Shown here: positions 51,765 to 60,330 of the stretch, piece after piece | Layout: every line of letters begins with the position of its first letter | Numbering within the stretch: the stretch's first letter is position 1 | Assembly (NCBI GenBank): GCA_035491895.1 | Contig: DATJJY010000124.1 | Span: 1 to 64,000 of the forward strand | Reading direction: 5' to 3' | From: DASTHG01 sp035491895 | GTDB taxonomy: Bacteria; Gemmatimonadota; Gemmatimonadetes; Gemmatimonadales; GWC2-71-9 | DNA: 64,000 bases | Program-made: the position numbers and the translations under genes | The notes under the pieces: model-generated | Told to the model about the DNA's origin: nothing | Database searches by the model: none | What the model saw: only the letters and a program-made list of their open reading frames with translations

Positions 51765-52843
51765 ACGAGCTGCAACGCCGTGCGCGCGACCTCCGTAACG
51801 CGATCCCAGCGCAATGACGCGGCGGCCGTCCCGGCGGCGGAGGCACACGCCACCCACCATGGGATATCGGTGGCGAGTCGTTGCATCGCCTGCGCCACCT
51901 CCGCCACCGTGACCGAGCCGAGCACGACACCGCCACCACAAAGGAAGTCCGCCATTGGTGTCCCGGGAGGGACCACACTGGGCAGGCCGGCCAGGAGCGC
52001 TTCCGCGACCGGGAGCCCGAGCCCCTCGTATCGCGACGGATATACCAGGGCGACCGCGCGCTGGTACATCTCCGCCAGCTCGCCATCGCTTGCGTGTGGA
52101 AGCAAGCGAACCTGAGAAGCGACTCCCAACCGATCGACCAGCCCCGCGATCTCCGGCGTCAGGTTCCGAGCGATGATGAAGAGCGGGTGCTGCTGCCGCA
52201 CGTCGGCTGGAAGACGGGCGTAGGCTTGCAGCAGGAGTGGCGTGTTCTTGCGAGGATGGGCGCCGACCGCGATGAATCCACTGCGGGCCTCCCGCGGCAG
52301 GCCCGGACCCCGAGTGAGAACAGTGCCGGCTGGCGGCAACGCCACGCTGCGACGCTCGAGCCACGAGAACCGCCGCATCAGATCGTCCCGAACCGCGGCC
52401 GAGATCGTCAATACGACATCCGCCCGCAGGATCGCGGGTAGGTTGACCAGCCAGCCTTTCACGAGATCCTGCAACGCTGTCCAGCGGGGGACGACGAGGA
52501 ACGTGAGATCGTACACGACGAGCGCGTAGCGCACGCCCAGCGGACGCCAGAGCGGCACGCTGTTGGCGAGGCCCAGAAACAGATGCGCGCCCGTTCGGCG
52601 CAGCTCCGTCGTGGCGCGACGCTGAATCCACGGCTCTGCCCGCCCCCGCCCATCGCCTTCCACCCATCGCACCTTTTCGCCTACTCTCGCCTTGATCGAT
52701 TCGGGGACAGCCGCGTGGCTCAGCAAAACCCACTCCGCGGGCACTTGCCGCACCAGACCAGTCAGGAATTCGAGGGCGTAGCGCCCGATCCCGGTGAGCG
52801 GGTAAGCAAGCATGCGCGCATCGACGACAACCGGCCGACTCAC
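51761..52843 (-). CDS. GT4-family glycosyltransferase
   Basis: 360 residues from GTG 52843 (GTGA overlap with asnB). Opening VVVDARMLAYPLTGIGRYA is the mannosyltransferase-like GT4 start; the C-domain has FIAVGAHPRKNTPLLLQAY and the donor motif SRYEGLGLPVAEALLAG. Its partner asnB and the next glycosyltransferase form a - strand unit. Confidence 0.88.
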   Translation of the reverse strand: MSRPVVVDARMLAYPLTGIGRYALEFLTGLVRQVPAEWVLLSHAAVPESIKARVGEKVRWVEGDGRGRAEPWIQRRATTELRRTGAHLFLGLANSVPLWRPLGVRYALVVYDLTFLVVPRWTALQDLVKGWLVNLPAILRADVVLTISAAVRDDLMRRFSWLERRSVALPPAGTVLTRGPGLPREARSGFIAVGAHPRKNTPLLLQAYARLPADVRQQHPLFIIARNLTPEIAGLVDRLGVASQVRLLPHASDGELAEMYQRAVALVYPSRYEGLGLPVAEALLAGLPSVVPPGTPMADFLCGGGVVLGSVTVAEVAQAMQRLATDIPWWVACASAAGTAAASLRWDRVTEVARTALQLV

Positions 52844-54774
52844 TGCACGGCGGAGCGAAGCCACGTCTCGAGCACGAACAGTCCGAGCAGCTGGCGGTGC
52901 CTCCGGCCAGATGCCCGCCTGGCTTCGGCGACGACGTTGCCGAGTTCGCCTGCATTCACGAAGGCCGGGAGGCGGGCCTGGTTTCCCGTGAGGTAGGACG
53001 TGGCTTCGCGTTGCAGCCAGGTGGCATACCAGGTGTCGAGCGGAGTCGTGAAGCCCAGCTTGCGGCCTGTCCGCGCTCGCCACCCCACGAGGGACGAGCG
53101 AATCGCACCGGGCAGCAACGGGGCGACGGATCGACGGTACAGCCACTTGCGCTCGCCCAGACTGGAAATCTTGTAGCGGCTGGGCATCGCATCGAACAAC
53201 GCAAGCAGCTCGAGATCGAGAAACGGCACCCGCAACTCCACCGAGGACGCCATGGACATCGCGTCCGCCACCAGCAGGAGGTCGTCGGCCAGGGACAGCC
53301 GTGCGTCCACACGGAGCAGCGCGTTCACGGAGTCCACTTCGGCATCCTGATCCAGCCAGCGTCGTACCGGCCCGGCCAGGGCGTCGGGGTCGAGATCGAG
53401 ACCCGTCAGGCGCACGGCCTCGGCCGGGCTCATGACCGCGAGCAGTTCGGTGAAACGTCGCGAGCGATCCGATTGTCCTGCCATGCGACGCAGGCGCTGC
53501 AACCGGTCACCGGCAGCCAGGCGGTCTGGCGCGAGCTGCAACACCCCGCCCAGACGCCGCGCGAGGGGATACCAGCGCTCGGCGACGTGACGGGGATACC
53601 CGCCGAGTGGTTCATCTGCTCCCTGTCCACTCAGCACGACCTTGCGATCTTGCCGCACCCGTTGACAGAGCAGCCCCACCAGCAGCAGTCCCGAATTGGC
53701 GATCGGCTCTCCCATGCCCTGGATACTCGCCGGCCACGCCGCGAGAAACTCCTGTTCCGATACCGAGCAGGCAATGAGGGGCAGCTCGAGGGCGGCGGCG
53801 GAGCGCCGCGCTTCCTCGAGCTCCGGATTGGCGGAACCGTCCTCCAGCCCGATCGCGAACGCCAGCGGCGGCTCGGGGAGGGCATCCCGCATGCACCGCG
53901 AAACCGCGGTTGAGTCGATGCCCCCGGACAAGAGCGTGCCGAGCGGGACATCGGACATTAACTGGCGCCGAACGGCGGCGTCGAGCCCCGAACGAATCGC
54001 CGCTACCCAATCGTCCGATGACGACGGGAGAGGGGTCGTGCGGAATCTCGGAGCGAACCGTTCGAATGTCGGTTGTGCCGCGGTCCCATCCAGGCGGCAA
54101 TAGTGTCCCGGCGGCACCTTCCATGCGCTCGCGTACACAGTGCCCGGTGAGGGGACGAACCGGTACACGAGAAACTCGGCGAGCGACTCGGACCGCAAGC
54201 CGCTCCGCAGCAATCCGGCCGTGCGCGCCGCGGCCAGCTCGCTCGCGAACCACCGCAGCCCGTCTGTTGCGCCCAAGTACAACGGTTTCGCGCCGACGGG
54301 ATCGCGAGCCAGCCACACCGACGGCGCACCAGAAGATCCGCGCCGATCCACCAACGCGAACGCATAGATGCCGTTCAAACGACCCAACATGTCGGGACCC
54401 CACGCTTCCCACCCGTGGACCAGGACTTCCGTGTCCGACTGCGTTCGGAATTCGTGATCGCGCTCCAGCTCCCGACGCAAGTCCGGAGAATTGTAGATCT
54501 CCCCGTTGAAGACCACCCACACCGTGCCGTCCTCGTTGCTCATCGGCTGATCGCCGGTGTTCAAGTCGACGATACTCAGGCGCCGATGTCCCAACGCGAG
54601 CCGTGTCGATTCCGGCAGCCCCGCTCGCGGCACCCGCCCTTCCGCCGCACACCGATCGGTCCAAAACCACTCCGCATCTGGACCTCGGTGGGCCAACGCC
54701 GCCGTCAAGCGAGCCGCTGTGGCGGGCACCGCATGGGATTCCTCCGACGCCAGCACCCCGGCGATGCCGCACAT
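52840..54774 (-). CDS. asnB: Asparagine synthetase (glutamine-hydrolysing) family protein
   Basis: 644 residues. Cys2 of the class II glutaminase (MCGIAGVLAS), HRGPD at 29-33, SIVDLNTGDQPMSNEDG and the ATP pyrophosphatase loop SGGIDS (283-288). It is found here between two glycosyltransferases; AsnB-like amidotransferases in polysaccharide loci often amidate a uronic acid or are of unknown use, so true asparagine synthesis is not assured. Confidence 0.88.
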   Translation of the reverse strand: MCGIAGVLASEESHAVPATAARLTAALAHRGPDAEWFWTDRCAAEGRVPRAGLPESTRLALGHRRLSIVDLNTGDQPMSNEDGTVWVVFNGEIYNSPDLRRELERDHEFRTQSDTEVLVHGWEAWGPDMLGRLNGIYAFALVDRRGSSGAPSVWLARDPVGAKPLYLGATDGLRWFASELAAARTAGLLRSGLRSESLAEFLVYRFVPSPGTVYASAWKVPPGHYCRLDGTAAQPTFERFAPRFRTTPLPSSSDDWVAAIRSGLDAAVRRQLMSDVPLGTLLSGGIDSTAVSRCMRDALPEPPLAFAIGLEDGSANPELEEARRSAAALELPLIACSVSEQEFLAAWPASIQGMGEPIANSGLLLVGLLCQRVRQDRKVVLSGQGADEPLGGYPRHVAERWYPLARRLGGVLQLAPDRLAAGDRLQRLRRMAGQSDRSRRFTELLAVMSPAEAVRLTGLDLDPDALAGPVRRWLDQDAEVDSVNALLRVDARLSLADDLLLVADAMSMASSVELRVPFLDLELLALFDAMPSRYKISSLGERKWLYRRSVAPLLPGAIRSSLVGWRARTGRKLGFTTPLDTWYATWLQREATSYLTGNQARLPAFVNAGELGNVVAEARRASGRRHRQLLGLFVLETWLRSAVQ

Positions 54775-54778
54775 GGCG

Positions 54779-55801
54779 TTAGTTCCTCCTCGCCGGCCGA
54801 ACGGCGCGAAAGATGGTCATCATCCGACCGGCGATCGCCCCACTGGAAAAGGCCTCGATGAAGGGAGCAGGGTTCTCGCGGCGGCGCTCACGCAACACGC
54901 GACACACCGCGTTGGCCACGCTCGCCGCGCTCGGCTCCGCGATGAGGCTCGCCATCGAGAGACGCACCCACTGCCGGACATCGCCGACGTCGGTGCTCAC
55001 CACCGGCACACCGCTGAGTAGGGCTTCCTTTACGACGTTGGGCGAGCCTTCCCACTCCGAGGTCAGAAGACAGCAATCGGCGCTGCGGTAGTAGTCCGGC
55101 ATCACGCCATGGGGAACCCGCGCCACCACGCGAAACAGCACGGTGGGAAACTCCGCTCGGACGAGCACCATCGCTGCTTCCGCGAGGGGGAGGCGTTTCC
55201 GCGTTTCCTCTGGTGTATTGGGGAAGATGACGAGCGGGGGATCGAGCGGCAGATCGAGGCGAGTCCGTGCGTCCCGCTGTGGTCCCGGCGCGAAGCGCGA
55301 GTGATCCACACCGTACGGGATCACCCTGGCTCGCTCTCGCAGTCCCTTCCCCCAAAGACGGCGTCGCATTTCCTCGCTCTGCACGCATACGGCTGCCGCA
55401 TGTCGAGCCGCCCACTGGGTCAGGAAGACCCCCAGGCGGCTGCGCACGGTGATGCCGCCGCGCCCATCGGGCGTCCCCAGGACGTCATCGCCAGCAAGGG
55501 ACAGCACGACAGGCGCGGGCTGCCAGATCGCGATCCACCCCATCAGACCGTAGAACGCGAAGACGACGTCCGCATCCCATGACCGGACCGCCTCCCGCAA
55601 CGGGCCGATTGCGGCTGCGTATTTCCCCGCTTGGCGGTCACCGCGGACGTGAAAGACGCGAACCGCGCTGCCCCGGGCGGACAGCGCCTCCACCTGCGCC
55701 TGGACGAAAGCTCCCCGTGCGGGGTCGCCCGCGGTGGGATACATGTTCGTCGCAACGAGGATCCGCGGCGAGTCGCTCTCGCCCGGGCTACCGCCCGTCA
55801 T
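54779..55801 (-). CDS. GT4-family glycosyltransferase
   Basis: 340 residues. N-domain ILVATNMYPTAGDPARGAFVQ, C-domain ARVIPYGVDHSRFAPG and the donor motif TSEWEGSPNVVKEALLSG. It is four bases upstream of asnB and overlaps the end of the DUF4855 gene by 14 bases, so the three are a unit. The sugar is unknown. Confidence 0.87.
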   Translation of the reverse strand: MTGGSPGESDSPRILVATNMYPTAGDPARGAFVQAQVEALSARGSAVRVFHVRGDRQAGKYAAAIGPLREAVRSWDADVVFAFYGLMGWIAIWQPAPVVLSLAGDDVLGTPDGRGGITVRSRLGVFLTQWAARHAAAVCVQSEEMRRRLWGKGLRERARVIPYGVDHSRFAPGPQRDARTRLDLPLDPPLVIFPNTPEETRKRLPLAEAAMVLVRAEFPTVLFRVVARVPHGVMPDYYRSADCCLLTSEWEGSPNVVKEALLSGVPVVSTDVGDVRQWVRLSMASLIAEPSAASVANAVCRVLRERRRENPAPFIEAFSSGAIAGRMMTIFRAVRPARRN

Positions 55802-56843
55802 GCCGCGTGAGCGCGCGAACCAATCGAGCGTAGGTCATGCGGTCGCGAGGATCGGCGCTGCGCGACAGGCGAATCAGAGCCCCCTGTCCGTCGTAGAGCG
55901 CGATCGATCGTCCCGCAAAGATCGTGTCTTCCAACATGCGGAGATAGGGATCGAGTCGCCCGCAGTAGCGAGTGTCGGTGAAGAGCCGCGAATTGAACTC
56001 GACCTCGATACCCAGCCCTTCGGATCGCGCGCGGCTCGCGGCCGAATCCACGCGGCCCGGCATCACGCTGAGATTGAAGAAGTAGTTGGGTTGGAGCCAG
56101 GCCTCGTCAAACCCCAGCTCGCGCCATCGCGCCTCCCCGGGAGCCGTGTAGAAAGGAATCCAGAGAAAGCGCAACCGGTCGCGGTGTACCCATTCTGCGA
56201 CACCGACCACAACCTCTTGATCGGCCGGCGAAACGCTCTCGCTCAGCCAATAGAACCCATCGAGTCTCAGGTGCCGAAATCGAGCCTGCGCGAATTGCTG
56301 GGCGCCGGCGTCAACGTACGCGCCGGCTGCCGCGATGCGCCCGGTTGCGGAGCGGTAAGAGTAAGTGGCCCCCGCAAACACGAGCGAGTCCGACCTCGGT
56401 TCCGGATACGGGATCATGATGGCCACCGGAATTGCCGCCCCCAACGCACCCGCTGTGGACTCGACCACACTCGCGGCCGAGTCGAGGCGCGCCATGGCGC
56501 CGCCTGGTCCGATGATCGAATCCAGGTACTCCCGCCAGTCCGCACCGGTGGCAGGCGTTCCACCGATCCATGTCGTGAAGGTGTGTCCGGAGGCCGCGTA
56601 CAGCTGCAGGAAGATCACGCCGGTACTCAACCATGACGTGACGCGGCCGGTCGAGTCGACCCCTCCGAGCAACCGGACGAAGTCGTCGACGCTGTACGGC
56701 GTTCCCATTCCGCCTTTGGCGGTCCCCGGATAGGCGAGGATCCAATGTGTTGGGGGAACGGCACTGTCGGAGGAAATGGCAAAGACGGGAGCCGAAAGCG
56801 TCAACGCACCGACGATGGCTGGTACCGCGAGGTGGCGCATCAT
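55788..56843 (-). CDS. Secreted DUF4855-like protein
   Basis: 351 residues. A signal peptide is cleaved near PVFAIS (about residue 23). Features resembling DUF4855 are TGVIFLQLYAASGHTF, LDGFYWLSESV, LRFLWIPFYTAPG and LGFDEAWLQPNYFF, the layout of a TIM-barrel-like glycoside-binding or hydrolysing domain. Activity is not established for the family. In this locus it could trim, hold or release the polymer. It is divergent from the next glycosyltransferase. Confidence 0.6.
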   Translation of the reverse strand: MMRHLAVPAIVGALTLSAPVFAISSDSAVPPTHWILAYPGTAKGGMGTPYSVDDFVRLLGGVDSTGRVTSWLSTGVIFLQLYAASGHTFTTWIGGTPATGADWREYLDSIIGPGGAMARLDSAASVVESTAGALGAAIPVAIMIPYPEPRSDSLVFAGATYSYRSATGRIAAAGAYVDAGAQQFAQARFRHLRLDGFYWLSESVSPADQEVVVGVAEWVHRDRLRFLWIPFYTAPGEARWRELGFDEAWLQPNYFFNLSVMPGRVDSAASRARSEGLGIEVEFNSRLFTDTRYCGRLDPYLRMLEDTIFAGRSIALYDGQGALIRLSRSADPRDRMTYARLVRALTRHDGR

Positions 56844-56891
56844 GCAGAGAGGAACTTACGCGATCCCGGCGAAGGACTCCAGCGTGGACGT

Positions 56892-58109
56892 ATGTTTCAG
56901 TCAATGACGGCGACCCAGCAGGTGGAAATCGTCCACCTCGCCCACACGTACTTCCCGTCGGACGTCCGGGTGAAGCGGGAAGCCATGGCCGCCGCAGTGA
57001 CTGGCCGTGCTGTCGCCGTCGTGGCCCTTCGCGGCGCCGGTGAAGCGACAGAGGAGGTCATCGGACCACTCCATGTCCTCCGCCTGCCCGGCGCGAAGAG
57101 CCGAGGCGGGCCGGTCCGCTACCTCTCCGAGTACCTCGCCTTCGTGTGGCGCTGCCGGCGCCTCCTCGCGACCGATGCACGCCTTCAACGCGTACGCATC
57201 GTCCACGTCCACACCCTCCCCGACTTCCTCGTGTGGGCCGCCACGCCGGCCCGGCGGCGGGGTGCGCGCGTCATCCTCGATTTGCACGAAATCTTCCCAG
57301 AGTTCGTACTCGCCAAGTACCCGGGCCTTGTCGGCCGGGTGGTCTATTCGATCGCACGCCTGATCGAGCGAAAGGCTCGGCGCCGGGCAGACGTGACTGT
57401 CACAGTCAACCGTCCGATCGCGGAGTTGCTCGCTACCCGCGAGCCCGGCCGACGCGGTGGGGAACGCATCGTCCTCGTGCACAACTCGGCGGATCCCGGC
57501 GAGCTGGGCCCGCTCCGCGTGCCCGATGGTCGCAAGCCAACCGATGGTCGCCTCGCCCTCATCTATCACGGGACACTCACCCATCTCTACGGACTCGATA
57601 TCGCGATCAGGGGGATGGCGCGCGCCATTCGAGAGGGTGTGCAGGCGCACTTCACCATTCTCGGCGATGGTCCGGAGCGAAATGCCCTGTTGCGGTTGGT
57701 GGTGGACCTCGGGGTCGGCGGCGCAGTCACGTTCGAGGACCCGATCCCCGCAAAGGCCCTGCGGGAACGGCTCACCAACGCCGACGCTGGTGTCGTTCCC
57801 ACGCGCCTCGACGCCATGACCCGCTACTCTCTGTCCAACAAGCTGCTGGAGTACGTGCACCTCGGCGTGCCGGTTCTGGCCGCGAGTCTGCCGAGCTATG
57901 CGGCGTATCTGCGCAGCGACGCGGCGTGGTTCTGGACGCCGGGGGATCCGGCAAGCCTCGCCCGGACGGTCGCCCGATTCGCCGGGGCGAGCGCCGAGGA
58001 GCGTCGCGCCCGCGCGGCACAGGCACAGGCGGACGTGAAGGACATCTCGTGGGATCGAGAGCGGGATCGTCTGATCGGGACCTACGAACGGCTGCTCGCG
58101 GACGGCTAG
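56892..58109 (+). CDS. GT4-family glycosyltransferase
   Basis: 405 residues from ATG 56892; ATG 56904 is an alternative. N-domain VEIVHLAHTYFPSDVRVKREA and HVHTLPDFLVWAATPARRRG, C-domain LALIYHGTLTHLYGLDIAI and GDGPERNALLRLV; the donor region YSLSNKLLEYVHLGVPVLA lacks the usual first Glu, as in the WbuB-like branch of GT4. It is the only + strand gene in this part. Its TAG stop is shared with wecB as a CTAG palindrome. Confidence 0.86.
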   Translation: MFQSMTATQQVEIVHLAHTYFPSDVRVKREAMAAAVTGRAVAVVALRGAGEATEEVIGPLHVLRLPGAKSRGGPVRYLSEYLAFVWRCRRLLATDARLQRVRIVHVHTLPDFLVWAATPARRRGARVILDLHEIFPEFVLAKYPGLVGRVVYSIARLIERKARRRADVTVTVNRPIAELLATREPGRRGGERIVLVHNSADPGELGPLRVPDGRKPTDGRLALIYHGTLTHLYGLDIAIRGMARAIREGVQAHFTILGDGPERNALLRLVVDLGVGGAVTFEDPIPAKALRERLTNADAGVVPTRLDAMTRYSLSNKLLEYVHLGVPVLAASLPSYAAYLRSDAAWFWTPGDPASLARTVARFAGASAEERRARAAQAQADVKDISWDRERDRLIGTYERLLADG

Positions 58110-59176
58110 GCGCCCGCGAGTCGCGCGGCGATGCGCCGCGCCGCACCGCCATCGCCGTATACGCTGCGATCCCAATTCGTCGCCCGTATCTGCGCCGCCG
58201 CGATTTCGGCACCAAGCCGGGACGCCGCTTCCGGCGGCACGAGGCGATTAGCGCCTCGCTCCACCGTCTCCACCCATTCCGTCTCCTCCCGCACCGTAAT
58301 GCACGGTCGGCCGAGCCAGTAGGCTTCGCGTTGCAATCCACCAGAGTCGGTCACCACGACGGCGGCCCGCTGAGCCAGCGCCAGACTCTCGAGGTAGCCG
58401 ATCGGCCCCGAACGATGGATCCGGTCCCCCAAGCGGATGTCGCTTCGGTCCAACGCAGCCCCCGTCCTCGGGTGCGCGAGCAACAGGACCGGCAGCGGCG
58501 AGCGGGAGAGGCCATCCATCACGTGACGCAGTCGCCCGGGCGCGTCCACCAGCTCGGCCCGGTGGAGCGTGCAGTAGACGAATTCCCCACCCCAGCTCGC
58601 CTGGTACCCGGCGACGGAGTCGACCGGCGGAGCCAGCGGGAGCGCGCGACAGAGCACATCGTACGCAACGTCACCGCTTTCGGTCACCTCCGCATCAGGA
58701 TGCTCGCGCCGCAGCGTGTCCGCAACGCGTGCGCAGGGCGCGAATAGCCAGTGCGCCATAGCGTCCACCATGCGTCGGTTGATTTCCTCCGCCATCAGAC
58801 GATCCGACGACCGCAGCCCGGCCTCGACGTGAGCGACTGGCACGCGGTGTTTGGCCGCGGCGAGCGCACACGCCAGCGTCGTGTTGGTGTCCCCGATTAC
58901 GACCGCGAGCCGCACCGGATTCGTCTTCAGCCACGCCTCGCACGCCGTCAAGAGCGCCGCGGTCTGCGCGGCGTGCGTGCCCGCACCGACGTCGAGAAAG
59001 GCGTCCGGCGCGCGCACGGCGAGTTGATCGTAATGCACCTGATGCATCTGATAGTCGTAGTGCTGCCCCGAGTCGATCGCCAGAACGGGGCCGATGCCGG
59101 CGAGCGCCTCTCGCAGGATGCTCGCCTTGATGACCTCTGGACGCGTGCCGAAGAACAGCGCCACCGGCGCCGTCAT
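58106..59176 (-). CDS. UDP-N-acetylglucosamine 2-epimerase family (WecB/WbpI-like)
   Basis: 356 residues of the GT-B-like epimerase fold: FFGTRPEVIKASIL, SGQHYDYQM, VIGDTNTTLACALAA, HVEAGLRSSDRLMAEEINRR, the substrate loop VTDSGGLQREAYWLGRP and REETEWVE. It could make UDP-ManNAc (WecB) or act on a diacetamido-uronate (WbpI). The neighbouring WbpE- and WbpD-like genes make the second choice attractive; this is inference. Confidence 0.88.
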   Translation of the reverse strand: MTAPVALFFGTRPEVIKASILREALAGIGPVLAIDSGQHYDYQMHQVHYDQLAVRAPDAFLDVGAGTHAAQTAALLTACEAWLKTNPVRLAVVIGDTNTTLACALAAAKHRVPVAHVEAGLRSSDRLMAEEINRRMVDAMAHWLFAPCARVADTLRREHPDAEVTESGDVAYDVLCRALPLAPPVDSVAGYQASWGGEFVYCTLHRAELVDAPGRLRHVMDGLSRSPLPVLLLAHPRTGAALDRSDIRLGDRIHRSGPIGYLESLALAQRAAVVVTDSGGLQREAYWLGRPCITVREETEWVETVERGANRLVPPEAASRLGAEIAAAQIRATNWDRSVYGDGGAARRIAARLAGA

Positions 59177-60309
59177 GACCGGTAGAATTCGCGGATGGCG
59201 TCGGCGACGATGCCGATCTGGTCGGCGGTGAGCTCGGGGAACATCGGCAACGACAGAATATCTCGCGCTGCCGCTTCCGTGACCGGGAATGATCCCGCGC
59301 CGAGACCGAGCCCGGAATATGCAGCCTGGAGGTGCAGCGGCACCGGGTAGTGCAGTCCGGTTCCGATCCCGCGCGCTGCGAGATGCTGCTGCAGGGCGTC
59401 GCGCCGTTCCGCCCGGATGACGAACAAGTGATACACGTGGACCGCCCCGGGGCGTTCGACGGGGAGGCGGACCCCCGGCACGTCGACCAAGGCTTTGCGA
59501 TACAGCTCAGCGGCCCGGCGCCGGGCGGCATTCCATTCGGAGAGGTGGCGCAGCTTGATACGGAGAAACGCCGCCTGGATGGCGTCCATCCGCCCGTTGT
59601 ACCCTTCCGTTTCGTGCACGTACTTGCTCGACTGACCGTGTTCCCGCAGCCGTCGGACGGTCGCGCGGTGCGCCTCGGATGGCGCCACCACGGCGCCGCC
59701 TTCCCCACAGGCGCCGAGATTCTTCCCGGGATAGAAGCTGAATGCCCCCAACGCACCCTGCGTCCCCGCGTGACGCCCCTGGTCACTCGCACCATGGGCT
59801 TGGGCGGCGTCCTCGACGATCCACAATCCGCGCTGAGCAGCCAGGTCGAGCAGCGGAGCCATCTCCGCCATCTGGCCATAGAGGTGCACGGGTACGATGC
59901 CCACCGTGCGCGGACCCACGGCGGCGGCAGCGGCCTCGGGATCGATCGTCAGCGTGTCTTCCCGAACCTCGACGAACCGGATCGTGGCGCCCGCTTGCGA
60001 TAACGCCTCAGTCGTCGCGATGAAGGTGTTGGGAACTGTGATGACTTCGTCACCGGGGCGGACCCCGAGCGCCTGATACGCAAAGCGCAGGGCGTCGGTG
60101 CCACTGTTGACCGCCACTGCGCCGGGACTTCCGATGAACGCCGCGAACTCCCGCTCGAACGCCGCTACCTCCACCCCGCCCACGAAGCTCGCGCTCTCCA
60201 AAGCTCGCCGGAACGCCGTGACGAGCTCAGCCTCCAGTGCCCGGTGGGGAGCGACGAGGTCGAGAAATGGAACGGTGGTCTTCGGAGCGGCCGTTAGCGA
60301 TCGAGGCAT
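59173..60309 (-). CDS. DegT/DnrJ/EryC1/StrS sugar aminotransferase (WbpE-like)
   Basis: 378 residues, PLP-dependent. The Schiff-base Lys196 is in FSFYPGKNLGA; NSGTDALRFA, VPNTFIATTEAL, DAAQAHGA and GYNGRMDAIQAAFL are typical of nucleotide-sugar C3/C4 aminotransferases. It overlaps the epimerase gene as ATGA. The likely product is a 3-amino sugar nucleotide for the N-acetyltransferase encoded at 62680. Confidence 0.9.
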   Translation of the reverse strand: MPRSLTAAPKTTVPFLDLVAPHRALEAELVTAFRRALESASFVGGVEVAAFEREFAAFIGSPGAVAVNSGTDALRFAYQALGVRPGDEVITVPNTFIATTEALSQAGATIRFVEVREDTLTIDPEAAAAAVGPRTVGIVPVHLYGQMAEMAPLLDLAAQRGLWIVEDAAQAHGASDQGRHAGTQGALGAFSFYPGKNLGACGEGGAVVAPSEAHRATVRRLREHGQSSKYVHETEGYNGRMDAIQAAFLRIKLRHLSEWNAARRRAAELYRKALVDVPGVRLPVERPGAVHVYHLFVIRAERRDALQQHLAARGIGTGLHYPVPLHLQAAYSGLGLGAGSFPVTEAAARDILSLPMFPELTADQIGIVADAIREFYRS

Positions 60310-60330
60310 TCGGTCCGGGCTGCGTCCCCA

